The notes beneath the pieces were generated by a model that was not told where the DNA came from, did not search any database, and worked only from the letters and a program-made list of their open reading frames with translations. A stretch of 43,999 nt of DNA from an uncultured Eubacteriales bacterium (lineage in GTDB: Bacteria > Bacillota > Clostridia > Oscillospirales > Acutalibacteraceae): positions 1 through 43,999 of the forward strand of contig OMZU01000016.1 of NCBI GenBank assembly GCA_900315605.1, in the 5' to 3' direction. This document shows positions 8,176-16,608 of the stretch, piece by piece (position 1 is the first letter of the stretch; each line of letters begins with the position of its first letter). A program made the translations under genes and the position numbers.

Positions 8176-9468
8176 TCAGTCAAGCGCACCCTCGCAATGA
8201 TCCTTGTGCGCCTTGGTAAGCCTTACTCTATAGATTTTTCCGCACAGCTCGGCGTTGTCGCAAACCACGCGAACAGGAGTATAGTTCTTTGTGTAGCCCT
8301 CAAGAACTCCGTTTCTAAAACGTTCAAAGAGCACTTCTTCCGTCAGTCCGACCTGAGACTCCAAGAATTTTTCTCTGGATTTTTCAACAAGCTTTCCCAT
8401 CAACGCGGCTCTTTTGTCCTTTTCGGCAGGGCTGACCTGATTCGGTGCGTCAGCAGCTACGGTGCCCTTTCGCTGAGAATACGGAAAAACATGGACCTTT
8501 GCAAAGCCAACGCGTTCTACAAAGCTCATGGAAGCATTGAAATCCTCCTCGCTCTCTCCGGCAAAGCCCACCATAACGTCTGTAGTCAAGGAAGGATTGT
8601 CAAAAGCAGCCCGGAGATTATCAACTATTTCCATATAATCGGCAGAATTATAATGTCGGTTCATTGCTTTCAGCGTTTTGTCGCAGCCGCTTTGCAGCGA
8701 AAGGTGAAACTGCGGACAAAACTTTGGCTGGGCAGCAAGTCGGCTGATAAGCTCGGCGTCCATCTGCTCGGGTTCGATCGAGCCGAGCCTTACGCGTTCG
8801 ATCCCATGTATATTGCAGGCACATTCAACGGCGTCTGCAAGACAAAAATCCTCGCCCTGTCCATAGGCGGAAAGGTTGATGCCGACAAGCACGATCTCTT
8901 TGTAGCCGCGCGCAGAGATCGCCTCAAGCTCGGTTTTTAGCTCGGGCAGAGGTTTTGAGCGCACTCTTCCGCGGGCGTAAGGAATAATACAATACGAGCA
9001 AAAACGGTTGCAGCCGTCCTCGATTTTGATAAAAGCGCGAGTATGCTCGTCAAAGCCTGACACCGCCATGCTTTCAAAAATCTCGTATTTTCCCTCGTGC
9101 TCGGTTATGCTGACAAAGGGGTGCTTTTCTGCAAGAAATCTTTGGATTGAAGGAACAAGCTCGCTTCGCCTTGCGTTGCCGAGGACAATATCGCAGTTCT
9201 TAAAATTTTTTGCTTCTTCCGGAAAAGCCTGGGGCATACAGCCTGTCAGAACAATTATTCCGTTTGGGTTTGCTCTTCTTACCCTGCTGATAAGCTTGCG
9301 GTTTTTTGCGTCGCTCACCGAGGTGACGGTGCAGGTGTTGATTATTGTGATGTCCGCTGTTTCAGGCGAATTTGAAGCGGAAAAACCGTGCCTGAGCATG
9401 TCCTCGCGCATCGCCTGAGACTCATATTGATTGACCTTGCAGCCGAGTGTAAGTATATTAAAATTCAT
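8176..9468 (-). CDS. mtaB: tRNA N6-threonylcarbamoyladenosine methylthiotransferase MtaB
   Basis: MtaB converts t6A37 to ms2t6A37 in tRNAs reading ANN codons, using two 4Fe-4S clusters and S-adenosylmethionine. The 430-residue protein has the N-terminal methylthiotransferase domain with cluster cysteines C10, C46 and C77, the radical-SAM CxxxCxxC at C153, C157 and C160 (GCNRFCSYC), and a C-terminal TRAM-like region from about 370. The opening LGCKVNQYES is typical of MtaB rather than MiaB. The ATG has only a weak GGAT ribosome site. The gene converges on the GHL10 gene and diverges from the HPr-like gene. Confidence 0.95.
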   Translation of the reverse strand: MNFNILTLGCKVNQYESQAMREDMLRHGFSASNSPETADITIINTCTVTSVSDAKNRKLISRVRRANPNGIIVLTGCMPQAFPEEAKNFKNCDIVLGNARRSELVPSIQRFLAEKHPFVSITEHEGKYEIFESMAVSGFDEHTRAFIKIEDGCNRFCSYCIIPYARGRVRSKPLPELKTELEAISARGYKEIVLVGINLSAYGQGEDFCLADAVECACNIHGIERVRLGSIEPEQMDAELISRLAAQPKFCPQFHLSLQSGCDKTLKAMNRHYNSADYMEIVDNLRAAFDNPSLTTDVMVGFAGESEEDFNASMSFVERVGFAKVHVFPYSQRKGTVAADAPNQVSPAEKDKRAALMGKLVEKSREKFLESQVGLTEEVLFERFRNGVLEGYTKNYTPVRVVCDNAELCGKIYRVRLTKAHKDHCEGALD

Positions 9469-9519
9469 AATAATCCAAACCCTTTTTATTCAAATAGTTG
9501 AAAATAATTTATTTACGGA

Positions 9520-9555
9520 AATAACATTGTAAAAAGCAAAAAATAATGTTATTAT
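9520..9555 (+). promoter_or_regulatory. Promoter with overlapping inverted repeat
   Basis: TTGTAA (9527-9532) and TATTAT (9550-9555) are 17 bases apart, a good sigma-A-type promoter for the HPr-like gene. A 9-bp inverted repeat, AATAACATT (9520-9528) and AATGTTATT (9545-9553), overlaps both elements and could be an operator. Transcription from here would give a leader of about 205 bases before the TTG start. Confidence 0.6.
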
Positions 9556-9766
9556 ATAAATGAACATTGAAGGGAACTTCAAAAAAACCTTGCTGCTAAT
9601 AAGCACGAAATCTTAACGGCATTTTTTCTAAAATTCCTTTTATATATATGTATGACTGCTATTTTTGGTCAAAATTCCGCCAAAATCTTCCGTACTTTTA
9701 CACAACAATGGATTTCGGAGACTCCCTAAAGATAATATAAAGCACGTTTTGACTGAGGTGATTTTT

Positions 9767-10009
9767 TTGTATTCGCTTCCGATTTCCGCCGGAAATAAGA
9801 ACGGACTGATCGAGATATTTGAAACTCTCGCTCAATTTCCTAACATCATGATGATGATAAAAAGCGGAGATTATACCGTTGATGCTCATTCGCTGATCGG
9901 TGTGTTCTCACTTGACATAAATAAACCAATTGAACTTATTCTTGAACAAGAGCCCGACAAAAACCTTAAAGAAGCTCTTTCAAAATTTATCCCTGCAAAG
10001 GTATCCTGA
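9767..10009 (+). CDS. HPr-like protein lacking the phosphorylatable histidine
   Basis: HPr is the phosphocarrier of the sugar phosphotransferase system. This 80-residue product matches the fold in its C-terminal two thirds (YTVDAHSLIGVFSLDI is the analogue of the VDAKSIMGLMSL block, with S50 at the regulatory Ser46 region). The N-terminal segment that should carry His15 within HARPA instead reads SAGNKNGL, with no His. It cannot act as a normal PTS phosphocarrier and may be a regulatory HPr-like domain of the Crh kind. I chose TTG 9767 because GAGGTG lies just upstream; the frame is open upstream but unlike HPr. A strong terminator follows. Confidence 0.72.
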   Translation: MYSLPISAGNKNGLIEIFETLAQFPNIMMMIKSGDYTVDAHSLIGVFSLDINKPIELILEQEPDKNLKEALSKFIPAKVS

Positions 10010-10036
10010 ATTTACATAGCGACCCAAATAATACTC

Positions 10037-10074
10037 AACCCTATGACGTAATACAAGTCATAGGGTTTTATTTT
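10037..10074 (+). terminator. Intrinsic terminator after the HPr-like gene
   Basis: AACCCTATGAC (10037-10047) pairs with GTCATAGGGTT (10057-10067), an 11-bp perfect stem followed by TTATTTTTT. The T-run touches the stop codon of hisE on the opposite strand. The same stem may also stop the his transcript, although its minus-strand T-run is poor. Confidence 0.9.
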
Positions 10075-10407
10075 TTATGTGTTTTTGTCAACAACATGAA
10101 AGTTCTTGAGGTTTCCTGTTTTTTCGCTGCGCTTGTCAAGCTCCGAAAGAACGTCCTCAAGCGGTATCCCCTGCTGAACCATCATAACGGTAAGATGATA
10201 GATCAAGTCCGCGATCTCGTACACAGTTTCGCTGTTGTCGCCGTTTTTTGCTGCGATAATAGTTTCGCTGCATTCCTCGCCGACCTTTTTCAAGATCTTG
10301 TCAAGTCCCTTGTCCAAAAGGTAACAGGTGTATGAGCCTTCCTTGGGATTATCCCTTCTGTTTTCAACTGTCGCGTACAAAGCCGCGAGAATTTCTCTGT
10401 CGTTCAT
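10075..10407 (-). CDS. hisE: Phosphoribosyl-ATP diphosphatase HisE
   Basis: Second step of histidine synthesis: hydrolysis of phosphoribosyl-ATP to phosphoribosyl-AMP. The 110-residue product shows the alpha-helical MazG-like fold with the acidic metal-binding block GEECSETIIAAK and EIADLIYHL. The ATG at 10407 has AGAGGAA at good spacing; the frame is open about 29 codons further upstream but that extension lacks family similarity and a ribosome site. It is the last gene of the his operon, 41 bases after hisI. In many bacteria HisI and HisE are fused; here they are separate. Confidence 0.95.
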   Translation of the reverse strand: MNDREILAALYATVENRRDNPKEGSYTCYLLDKGLDKILKKVGEECSETIIAAKNGDNSETVYEIADLIYHLTVMMVQQGIPLEDVLSELDKRSEKTGNLKNFHVVDKNT

Positions 10408-10448
10408 ATATTTTTTCCTCTCGTGAAGATTTTGCGGTACTGAAATAC

Positions 10449-10763
10449 TTATTTTATTTGAGTGAAAAAGCAGCTGTGATTTCCGGTATGACAAGCCGCT
10501 CCGGTCTGCTCAACCGTGATCAAAAGCGTATCATCGTCGCAGTCGGAAAAAATCTCCGCCACTTTTTGGATATGACCCGAGGTCGCGCCCTTGTTCCAAA
10601 GCTCCTGCCTGCTTCTTGACCAGAACCAGGTGTAGCCGGTTTCAAGGGTTTTTTTCAGGCTTTCTTTGTTCATATATGCCAGCATCAGCACCTCGCCAGT
10701 TGACTTTTCCTGAACGATAGCCGGGATCAGATCCGACTTTACAAAAAATTTGTCTAAATCCAT
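10449..10763 (-). CDS. hisI: Phosphoribosyl-AMP cyclohydrolase HisI
   Basis: Third step of histidine synthesis: zinc-dependent opening of the adenine ring of phosphoribosyl-AMP. The 104-residue protein carries the family blocks [18 protein letters not shown] and DCDDDTLL (metal-binding Asp residues) and the cysteine/histidine block [13 protein letters not shown]. The ATG follows GGAGG, which lies inside the end of hisA; only one base separates the two genes. In the common Clostridia order hisF lies in this slot, so the tight junction is notable. Confidence 0.96.
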   Translation of the reverse strand: MDLDKFFVKSDLIPAIVQEKSTGEVLMLAYMNKESLKKTLETGYTWFWSRSRQELWNKGATSGHIQKVAEIFSDCDDDTLLITVEQTGAACHTGNHSCFFTQIK

Positions 10764-10764
10764 T

Positions 10765-11490
10765 TTAATCCTCCAGCCTTCCGGAAACCTCGATAGCCTG
10801 TTTTAGATCAAGGCTTCCACTGTAGATCGACTTTCCGCAAATCGCGCCGTATATTCCCAGCTCGCATAGGTTGATGATATCCTTGATTACTGCGATCCCG
10901 CCGCTTGCGATGATATTACAGTTAACCTCATGCACAAGCGCGTCGAGCTGATTCAGATTGGGGCCGCCCAGCGTACCGTCCTGATCTATGTCGGTAAAGA
11001 CAATAGTGCGAACTCCTACATCCTCCATGCGTTTTGCAAGCTCGATATAGTCGATTTGGGAGTTATCGAGCCAGCCCTCGGCTCTGACCATTCCATCCTT
11101 GGCGTCGATTCCCACAACGATGCTTTCGCCGTAGCTTTTGACAGCTTCTATTACAAAGTTAGGATTTTTGACCGCTGCCGAACCCAGAATAACTCTGTTG
11201 ACGCCCCTTGAAAGGTAATATTCAACAGCTTTCATGTCGCGGATGCCGCCGCCTACCTCGACCTTTAGGCCGGAGGACTTTGCAACGTCGGCAATCAGAT
11301 CCGCATTCACAAGAGCAGCGTCCTTTGCGCCGTCGAGATCGACCATATGGATCCACGACGCACCCGAATCGGCAAACCTCTGCGCCGCAATATACGGGCT
11401 TTCGGCAACCTTGTGGGCGGTTGAATAGTCGCCCTTGACAAGCCTTACGCAGTTGCCGTCCTTTATATCGATCGCAGGAAGAATAATCAT
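10765..11490 (-). CDS. hisA: ProFAR isomerase HisA
   Basis: HisA catalyses the Amadori isomerisation of 5'-ProFAR to PRFAR in a (beta/alpha)8 barrel. The 241-residue protein opens with [15 protein letters not shown] containing the first catalytic Asp, and has the second catalytic Asp in [11 protein letters not shown]. The phosphate-binding glycine motifs EVGGGIRD and ASGGIAV are intact. AAAAGGAG precedes the ATG. It starts two bases after hisB ends; hisH, which usually sits between them, is missing. Confidence 0.97.
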   Translation of the reverse strand: MIILPAIDIKDGNCVRLVKGDYSTAHKVAESPYIAAQRFADSGASWIHMVDLDGAKDAALVNADLIADVAKSSGLKVEVGGGIRDMKAVEYYLSRGVNRVILGSAAVKNPNFVIEAVKSYGESIVVGIDAKDGMVRAEGWLDNSQIDYIELAKRMEDVGVRTIVFTDIDQDGTLGGPNLNQLDALVHEVNCNIIASGGIAVIKDIINLCELGIYGAICGKSIYSGSLDLKQAIEVSGRLED

Positions 11491-11492
11491 TA

Positions 11493-12071
11493 TTACAAAA
11501 CTCCTTTTGTAGAAAGAGGCTTATTTGACGAATTTTGCTTCACGGCAAGCCTCAGCGCGTGAGCCGTCGCCTTGTAAATCGCTTCTGTAATGTGGTGAGA
11601 ATTGTCGCCGTAAACCGATTTTATGTGCAGGGTGATCTGCGAATTGACGGCAAAAGCGCGCATGAATTCGATCGTGAGCGAGCAGTCGTAGCCGCCGCAC
11701 TGCGCCTGCGGAAAGGTCGCGTCAAACGACAAAAACGGTCTGCCGCTTATGTCTACCGAAGCAAAGGCAAGAGCCTCGTCCATCGGAACAAAAAAACTTC
11801 CGAAGCGGTCTATCGAGCTTTTGTCGTCCAAAATTTTATTGAATGCCTGACCCAGCGCGATCCCGGTATCCTCAACGGTGTGATGACCGTCAACCTCCAA
11901 ATCCCCCTTTACTCTCAGCTTTAGTCCAAAGCCGCCATGAGTTGCAAAGGAGTTGAGCATATGATCGAAAAAACCGATGCCTGTGTCGATCGAAATTTCA
12001 CCCCCGTCGAGGTTCAACTCAAGGGAAATGTCGGTTTCTTTTGTTTTTCTCTCAATCAATGCTGTTCTCAT
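11493..12071 (-). CDS. hisB: Imidazoleglycerol-phosphate dehydratase HisB
   Basis: HisB dehydrates imidazoleglycerol phosphate to imidazoleacetol phosphate with a di-manganese site. The 192-residue monofunctional enzyme shows the two family repeats: FFDHMLNSFATHGGF with DGHHTVEDTGIALG, and the later C-terminal GDNSHHITEAIYKATAHALR. There is no histidinol-phosphatase domain, so that activity must come from another gene. GGCTGAG just upstream serves as ribosome site. Its 5' flank is the only large gap in the his operon (182 bases) and contains a palindromic repeat. Confidence 0.97.
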   Translation of the reverse strand: MRTALIERKTKETDISLELNLDGGEISIDTGIGFFDHMLNSFATHGGFGLKLRVKGDLEVDGHHTVEDTGIALGQAFNKILDDKSSIDRFGSFFVPMDEALAFASVDISGRPFLSFDATFPQAQCGGYDCSLTIEFMRAFAVNSQITLHIKSVYGDNSHHITEAIYKATAHALRLAVKQNSSNKPLSTKGVL

Positions 12072-12148
12072 AACTCAGCCTTTCCCGGCAATCTCGCCTG
12101 ACTGTCAATATCCACAACTTAATAAAAAAGCTCCCTAAAGTAAAGGTC

Positions 12149-12221
12149 GTAGGGTCGCACCCATGTGTGCGACCTATAACCCATTGTGCTTCCGAGGGCG
12201 CACACGCGGGTGCGCCCCTAC
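12149..12221. repeat. Palindromic repeat inside the his operon
   Basis: Two 26-base arms, 12149-12174 and 12196-12221, are reverse complements with four differences, all inside an outer GTAGGG/CCCTAC pair. The GC-rich arms stand out from the AT-rich flank. The element lies between hisC and hisB, where it would fold in the operon mRNA. It looks like a dispersed REP- or MITE-like sequence. Confidence 0.72.
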
Positions 12222-12253
12222 ACATAAAGGCTTCTTAAATTGTTGACAATGGT

Positions 12254-13306
12254 TTACTGTATATTAAAGAATTCTTTTATTCCGCAAAGAAGCTCGTCGA
12301 TTTCTTCGTCAGTGCCTGTTGTTATTCTCAGATAAGCTCCCATAAGCCGAACTACTATCGACCTTGCCTTTAGAAACTCAAAAAGCTCTGAGCCGCGCTC
12401 AGCCTTGACAAAAACAAAGTTTGCGCATGTTTCATACGGCTTAAAGCCACTGACCTTTGAAGAAATATCCACCAGACTATTATACAGCCTTTTGGTGTTT
12501 TTTACAATGATTTCTTTTCTTTTTATCAGATGATCTTTGTTATTGTAAACTATTTCGCCTATTGTCTGCGACACCGAATTAACGTTGTAGGGAGACTTTA
12601 CGGCTCTGAGCGCGTTTGTGATTTTTTTATTTGCCACAGCAAATCCGAGTCTCAGCGCAGCCGAGCCGATCATTTTGGAAGCGGTTCTGAAAACGATAAG
12701 GTTATCAAATTTTTCCGCCTTGTCAATCAAACTCTCAGTCCAAAAATCCATGTATGCTTCATCCAGCACAACAAGCGAATCAACCGAAGAAACAAGCTTT
12801 TCCGCCTGAGCAGCGGTTATTCCGATGCCCGTGGGGTTGCAGGGATTTGAGAAAATCACCAATTTGATATTATCGGTATTCACCTTATCAATTAGTGCGT
12901 CAACGTCGATTTTTAAATTCTCGTCCTTAAAAAATGTTTCGCACTCTACCTCGCAGATCGAGGAGTAAAAATTGTACATCGAAAAATCCGGCGAAACAAC
13001 TAACATTTTGTCGCCCTTTTCAAGGAACGCGCTTTCAACCAAAAAAATCAACTCGTCGGAACCGTTACCGGCAGTTATGTTTTCGGGCTTGATGCCGTAA
13101 AAGCCGGCAAATGCCCTGACAAGTCCCGTTGACAACGGGTCGGGATATCGGTTGAATGAGATATTTTTTACCGCTTCTGCAATCTGAACTGAAATCTCTT
13201 GCGGAAGGTTAAACGGACACTCGTTAGCATCCAGTCTGATTTTATAATCGCCGCTGATCGGCTCATAAGGAACTAAGTCGATAATTTTTTGATTCAATTC
13301 ATACAT
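12254..13306 (-). CDS. hisC: Histidinol-phosphate aminotransferase HisC
   Basis: A PLP-dependent class II aminotransferase that makes histidinol phosphate from imidazoleacetol phosphate and glutamate. The 350-residue protein has RLDANECPFNLP near the N-terminus, NGSDELIFL, the NPCNPTG block, VLDEAYMDF and the PLP-lysine motif FRTASKMIGSAALRLGF. AAGGA lies about 10 bases upstream of the ATG. It follows hisD after 35 bases and precedes the palindromic gap before hisB. Confidence 0.96.
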   Translation of the reverse strand: MYELNQKIIDLVPYEPISGDYKIRLDANECPFNLPQEISVQIAEAVKNISFNRYPDPLSTGLVRAFAGFYGIKPENITAGNGSDELIFLVESAFLEKGDKMLVVSPDFSMYNFYSSICEVECETFFKDENLKIDVDALIDKVNTDNIKLVIFSNPCNPTGIGITAAQAEKLVSSVDSLVVLDEAYMDFWTESLIDKAEKFDNLIVFRTASKMIGSAALRLGFAVANKKITNALRAVKSPYNVNSVSQTIGEIVYNNKDHLIKRKEIIVKNTKRLYNSLVDISSKVSGFKPYETCANFVFVKAERGSELFEFLKARSIVVRLMGAYLRITTGTDEEIDELLCGIKEFFNIQ

Positions 13307-13341
13307 TGAAAAACGATCCTTTCCAAAATATAATTGAAATA

Positions 13342-14634
13342 TCAGTCCATATCAAAGCGGACCTTGATTGAATTGGCATGAGCGGTCAGACCCTCGGTCT
13401 CGGCAAAGCGAACTATATCCTCCGCGTCCGATTTAAGAGCCTGTTCTGTATAGTAAATAAAGCTTGATTTCTTGATAAAGCTGTCAACAGAAAGCGGAGA
13501 GAAAAATCTTGCCGTGCCGCCTGTCGGCAAAACGTGGTTGGGACCGGCAAAGTAATCGCCCAGCGGTTCGGGACTGTAGTTTCCGAGGAAAACCGAGCCT
13601 GCATTGTCAAGCCTGCCGACATATTCCATTGGATTGTTGCAGCAAACCTCAAGGTGCTCCGGAGCAAGCTCGTTGGCAAAATCTACCGCCTGATTCATGT
13701 CGCTGCAAACTATGATCGCTCCGTAATCGTCGAGAGAGGTCTCGATGATCTCTCTGCGCGAAAGTGTTTCAAGCTGCTTTGCAAGCTCTGTTTTGGTCTG
13801 CTCGGCAAGCTCTGCGCTGTCGGTCAAAAGAATTGACGAAGCAAGCCTGTCGTGCTCTGCCTGGCTCATAAGATCCGCCGCCAAAAAGCGAGGGTTCGCC
13901 GAGCTGTCGGCAATGATTAGTATCTCGCTGGGACCCGCGATCATGTCGATATCAACCACTCCGTAAAGGAGCTTTTTTGCGGTGGCAACAAATATATTGC
14001 CGGGGCCTACGATCTTATCGACCTTGGGCACGGTTTCTGTGCCGTAGGCAAGCGCGGCGACAGCCTGAGCTCCGCCCATCAGAAATACTCTGTCAACGCC
14101 GGCGAGCTTTGCCGCTGCGACAATATTCGGGTTAGGCGTTCCGTCCTTTTGAGGCGGAGTTACCATGATTATTTCTTCAACTCCGGCGATCTTTGCAGGG
14201 ATCGCGTTCATCAAAACCGATGAAGGATAAGCCGCAGTGCCGCCGGGAACATAGATGCCGACCCTCTTTAAGCCGCGCACCCTCTGCCCCATTATTACGC
14301 CGTTAGCTTTGGTTGTAAGCCAACTCTGCTGAACCTGTCTTTGGTGAAAATCGGCAATATTTTTTGCCGCCCTTTCAACCGTGGCAAGGTAATCCGGATC
14401 GCATTTTGAAATTAGCCCTTCGATCTCGTCCTTTGAAATCTCTACATACTCCGGGGCTTTTCCGTCAAATTTGATCGTGTATTCCCTAACCGCCGAGTCT
14501 CCGTTTTTTCTTACGTTTTCAATGATCTCGGAAACAGCCGGAATAACGTTTTTATCGGAATTTTGCGCTCTTTGCTTGAGCAGCTCTATAAATTCATATT
14601 CTCTTTTGCCGTCTGCGGCAACCGTTGTAATCAT
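13342..14634 (-). CDS. hisD: Histidinol dehydrogenase HisD
   Basis: HisD carries out the last two steps of histidine synthesis, oxidising histidinol to histidine with NAD and zinc. The 430-residue enzyme shows VPGGTAAYPSSVLM, DMIAGPSEILI, SQAEHD (zinc ligands), ELAPEHLE (catalytic Glu-His) and AGPNHVLPTGGTARF. The frame is open 35 codons further upstream, but the start at 14634 overlaps the hisG stop as ATGA, which marks translational coupling and matches family length. Confidence 0.97.
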   Translation of the reverse strand: MITTVAADGKREYEFIELLKQRAQNSDKNVIPAVSEIIENVRKNGDSAVREYTIKFDGKAPEYVEISKDEIEGLISKCDPDYLATVERAAKNIADFHQRQVQQSWLTTKANGVIMGQRVRGLKRVGIYVPGGTAAYPSSVLMNAIPAKIAGVEEIIMVTPPQKDGTPNPNIVAAAKLAGVDRVFLMGGAQAVAALAYGTETVPKVDKIVGPGNIFVATAKKLLYGVVDIDMIAGPSEILIIADSSANPRFLAADLMSQAEHDRLASSILLTDSAELAEQTKTELAKQLETLSRREIIETSLDDYGAIIVCSDMNQAVDFANELAPEHLEVCCNNPMEYVGRLDNAGSVFLGNYSPEPLGDYFAGPNHVLPTGGTARFFSPLSVDSFIKKSSFIYYTEQALKSDAEDIVRFAETEGLTAHANSIKVRFDMD

Positions 14635-15260
14635 TGCGTTACTGCCTCCAGTTTTTTCTGTAGTTGCTCGATCTCGTTCTTTCTCAGCTTTAGGCTTGCG
14701 GTGTTGGCGATAAGCCTTGCCGAAATGTCTGTCACCCACTCGATGACCTCAAGACCGTTTGCCTTTAGGGTCGAGCCTGTTTCAACAATATCAACGATTC
14801 CGTCGGCAAGTCCCACAAGCGGAGCAAGCTCGACCGAACCCTCGATTTTTATTATACGAACGTCCATATTTTTGTCGTCAAAAAAGGCTCTTGTAACGTT
14901 TGGATATTTTGTGGCGATAGTCTTGGTGTTGTAGCCGCCGTAGAAATTATAATCCTTTTTGGTTGCAAGCGCAAAGCGGCATTTGCCGAAGCCCAGATCC
15001 AAAAGCTCATAAAAAGAGCTTCCGTTCTCCAAAATCGTATCCTTGCCGACTACGCCCAAATCGCACACACCGTGCTCAACATATGTAATAACATCCGCCG
15101 CTTTTGCGAGAACGACCTCAAAATCGTTATCGCCAACCGGCAAAATAAGTCGTCTTCCCTTGTTTTTTACTTCGTCGCAGTTGTAACCGATTTTTTCAAA
15201 AAGCTCGATCGTGTTTTTTTCAAGCCTTCCCTTTGTCAGGGCAATTCTGATTGGTTTCAT
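14631..15260 (-). CDS. hisG: ATP phosphoribosyltransferase catalytic subunit HisG (short form)
   Basis: HisG joins ATP and PRPP in the first, feedback-controlled step of histidine synthesis. At 209 residues it is the short form without the C-terminal ACT-like regulatory domain, and so depends on HisZ, encoded immediately upstream. The PRPP-binding block DGIVDIVETGSTLKANGL is intact. The start overlaps hisZ by four bases and the stop overlaps hisD by four bases. Confidence 0.97.
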   Translation of the reverse strand: MKPIRIALTKGRLEKNTIELFEKIGYNCDEVKNKGRRLILPVGDNDFEVVLAKAADVITYVEHGVCDLGVVGKDTILENGSSFYELLDLGFGKCRFALATKKDYNFYGGYNTKTIATKYPNVTRAFFDDKNMDVRIIKIEGSVELAPLVGLADGIVDIVETGSTLKANGLEVIEWVTDISARLIANTASLKLRKNEIEQLQKKLEAVTQ

Positions 15261-16441
15261 ATTTTTTCCTTTCGCTCGAACATTTCAACGCGCTGTACTC
15301 CTCTTTTTTGGGCAAAGGCTTTGGTTTCTTCAAGCGTGGGCAAAACGCTGAACTGAGCCTTGATCCCCTTTTTGTTCAGCTCGGAAACATAGCTGATCGC
15401 TTCTATTTCCGCTCCGTCCTCGGCAAAAACAAAAAGCTCGGGTTTGTCCGAATAGCTCACGTCTGCGTCTGACAGCTGCTTGAGCGTAACCGCGTCGGTA
15501 TCCATAGCAAAGCCTGCAGCGCACATCGGAGCGTCAAACTCCGAGAGCAGCTTGTCGTACCTGCCTCCCGATACAACAGCGTCGCCGATCCCGTTTATAT
15601 ATCCGGAAAAAACAATTCCGGTGTAATAATCATTTCGCTGAACAAGACCTAAATCAATAATCAGCTTGTCGCCCAAGCCGAGCGGCAAAAGGTTGCTGTA
15701 GATTTGGTGCAGATAATCAAGAGCCTGCTCCGCCTTTGTGCCTGAGCAAATATCCTTTGCCTTCTCAAAAACCTCTTCTCCGCCGAAAAGCGAAGGCAGA
15801 CTGCGGATTGCGCGCACAGTCTTGCTTTGTTCGAGCTTGTCGAGCAAATTGTTCAGCGATGAATAATTCTTGCTTTCGATCGAGCTCCTGATTTTTTCTT
15901 TGTAATCTTCGTCAATATTCAATTCGTCCGAAAGTGCGTCAAAAACCTCGGCATGACCAAGCTCGATTCTGAAATCGTCGGCAACTGACATGACGGAATC
16001 GATCGCAGTTGTCAGAATTTCAAGATCGGCTCTCATTCCCTGAACGCCCAAAAGCTCAACGCCCATCTGCATTATTTCATTTCTTCTGCCTGTTAGGGTT
16101 GGATTGTTGCGGTAAACCGGCTGCTTGTAGTATAGCTTCAGCGGCAGAGCACTGTTTTTTAGCCTTGTTGAAACCATGCGGGCGATCGGCAGTGTGATGT
16201 CGGGGCGAACAACGAGCAGTCGTCCCTTGTTATCGGTCAGCTTGAACATTTCTTCCTGAGAAATGCCGCTGCACGGAACCGAGAAAACATCATAAAACTC
16301 TATTCCCGGAGTAATAACCTTTTTGTAGCCGCGCTCAACAAAAACGCTCTCGATTTTGCCGCAGATATCATCCATAGCCGAACATTCGGCAAAAAGAAAA
16401 TCCTTTGTGCCCTCCGGCGTCTGCATTATATATTTCTTCAT
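15257..16441 (-). CDS. hisZ: ATP phosphoribosyltransferase regulatory subunit HisZ
   Basis: HisZ is a catalytically inactive histidyl-tRNA-synthetase relative that binds histidine and activates or inhibits short HisG in a hetero-octamer. The 394-residue protein has class II synthetase-like blocks (TPEGTKDF, the motif 2-like KLYYKQPVYRNNP, and VSGGRYDKL) but no anticodon-binding domain. AGAGGAA precedes the ATG. It is the first gene of the operon, about 25 bases after a strong predicted start of transcription. Confidence 0.96.
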   Translation of the reverse strand: MKKYIMQTPEGTKDFLFAECSAMDDICGKIESVFVERGYKKVITPGIEFYDVFSVPCSGISQEEMFKLTDNKGRLLVVRPDITLPIARMVSTRLKNSALPLKLYYKQPVYRNNPTLTGRRNEIMQMGVELLGVQGMRADLEILTTAIDSVMSVADDFRIELGHAEVFDALSDELNIDEDYKEKIRSSIESKNYSSLNNLLDKLEQSKTVRAIRSLPSLFGGEEVFEKAKDICSGTKAEQALDYLHQIYSNLLPLGLGDKLIIDLGLVQRNDYYTGIVFSGYINGIGDAVVSGGRYDKLLSEFDAPMCAAGFAMDTDAVTLKQLSDADVSYSDKPELFVFAEDGAEIEAISYVSELNKKGIKAQFSVLPTLEETKAFAQKRGVQRVEMFERKEKI

Positions 16442-16472
16442 ATATTCCTCTCAAATACTTTAGTGCGCTAAT

Positions 16473-16501
16473 ATATTAGCATAATAAAATCATTTTGTCA
16501 A
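16473..16501 (-). promoter_or_regulatory. Consensus sigma-A promoter of the his operon
   Basis: On the minus strand TTGACA (16496-16501) is followed after 17 bases by TAATAT (16473-16478), with TG one base before the -10 (extended -10). Predicted initiation near 16466 leaves a leader of only about 25 bases before hisZ, too short for a T-box or peptide attenuator. Confidence 0.85.
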
Positions 16502-16519
16502 TACTTTTACGTCGAGAAG

Positions 16520-16560
16520 ATAGGTCGGATAAAAAATAAGCCTTTTATACCCGACAATAA
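16520..16560. terminator. Weak hairpin at the end of the polC cluster
   Basis: Around 16526-16556, TCGGATAAAAAAT faces TTTTATACCCGA, an imperfect AT-rich stem in the 107 bases between the AI-2E exporter gene and the his promoter. It may end the long pyrH-polC transcript. The stem has mismatches and the T-run is irregular. Confidence 0.35.
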
Positions 16561-16608
16561 CGACATTGGAAAATTACGTTTTTGATTAACTTTTTCTTAT
16601 AGTATTTT

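Noticed and set aside
8044-8940. 298-codon plus-strand frame across the mtaB gene
   Set aside because: The minus strand encodes the complete mtaB radical-SAM protein here; the plus frame has no recognisable motif.
16441-16510. T-box or attenuator controlling the his operon
   Set aside because: The consensus promoter leaves a leader of only about 25 bases, with no T-box motif.
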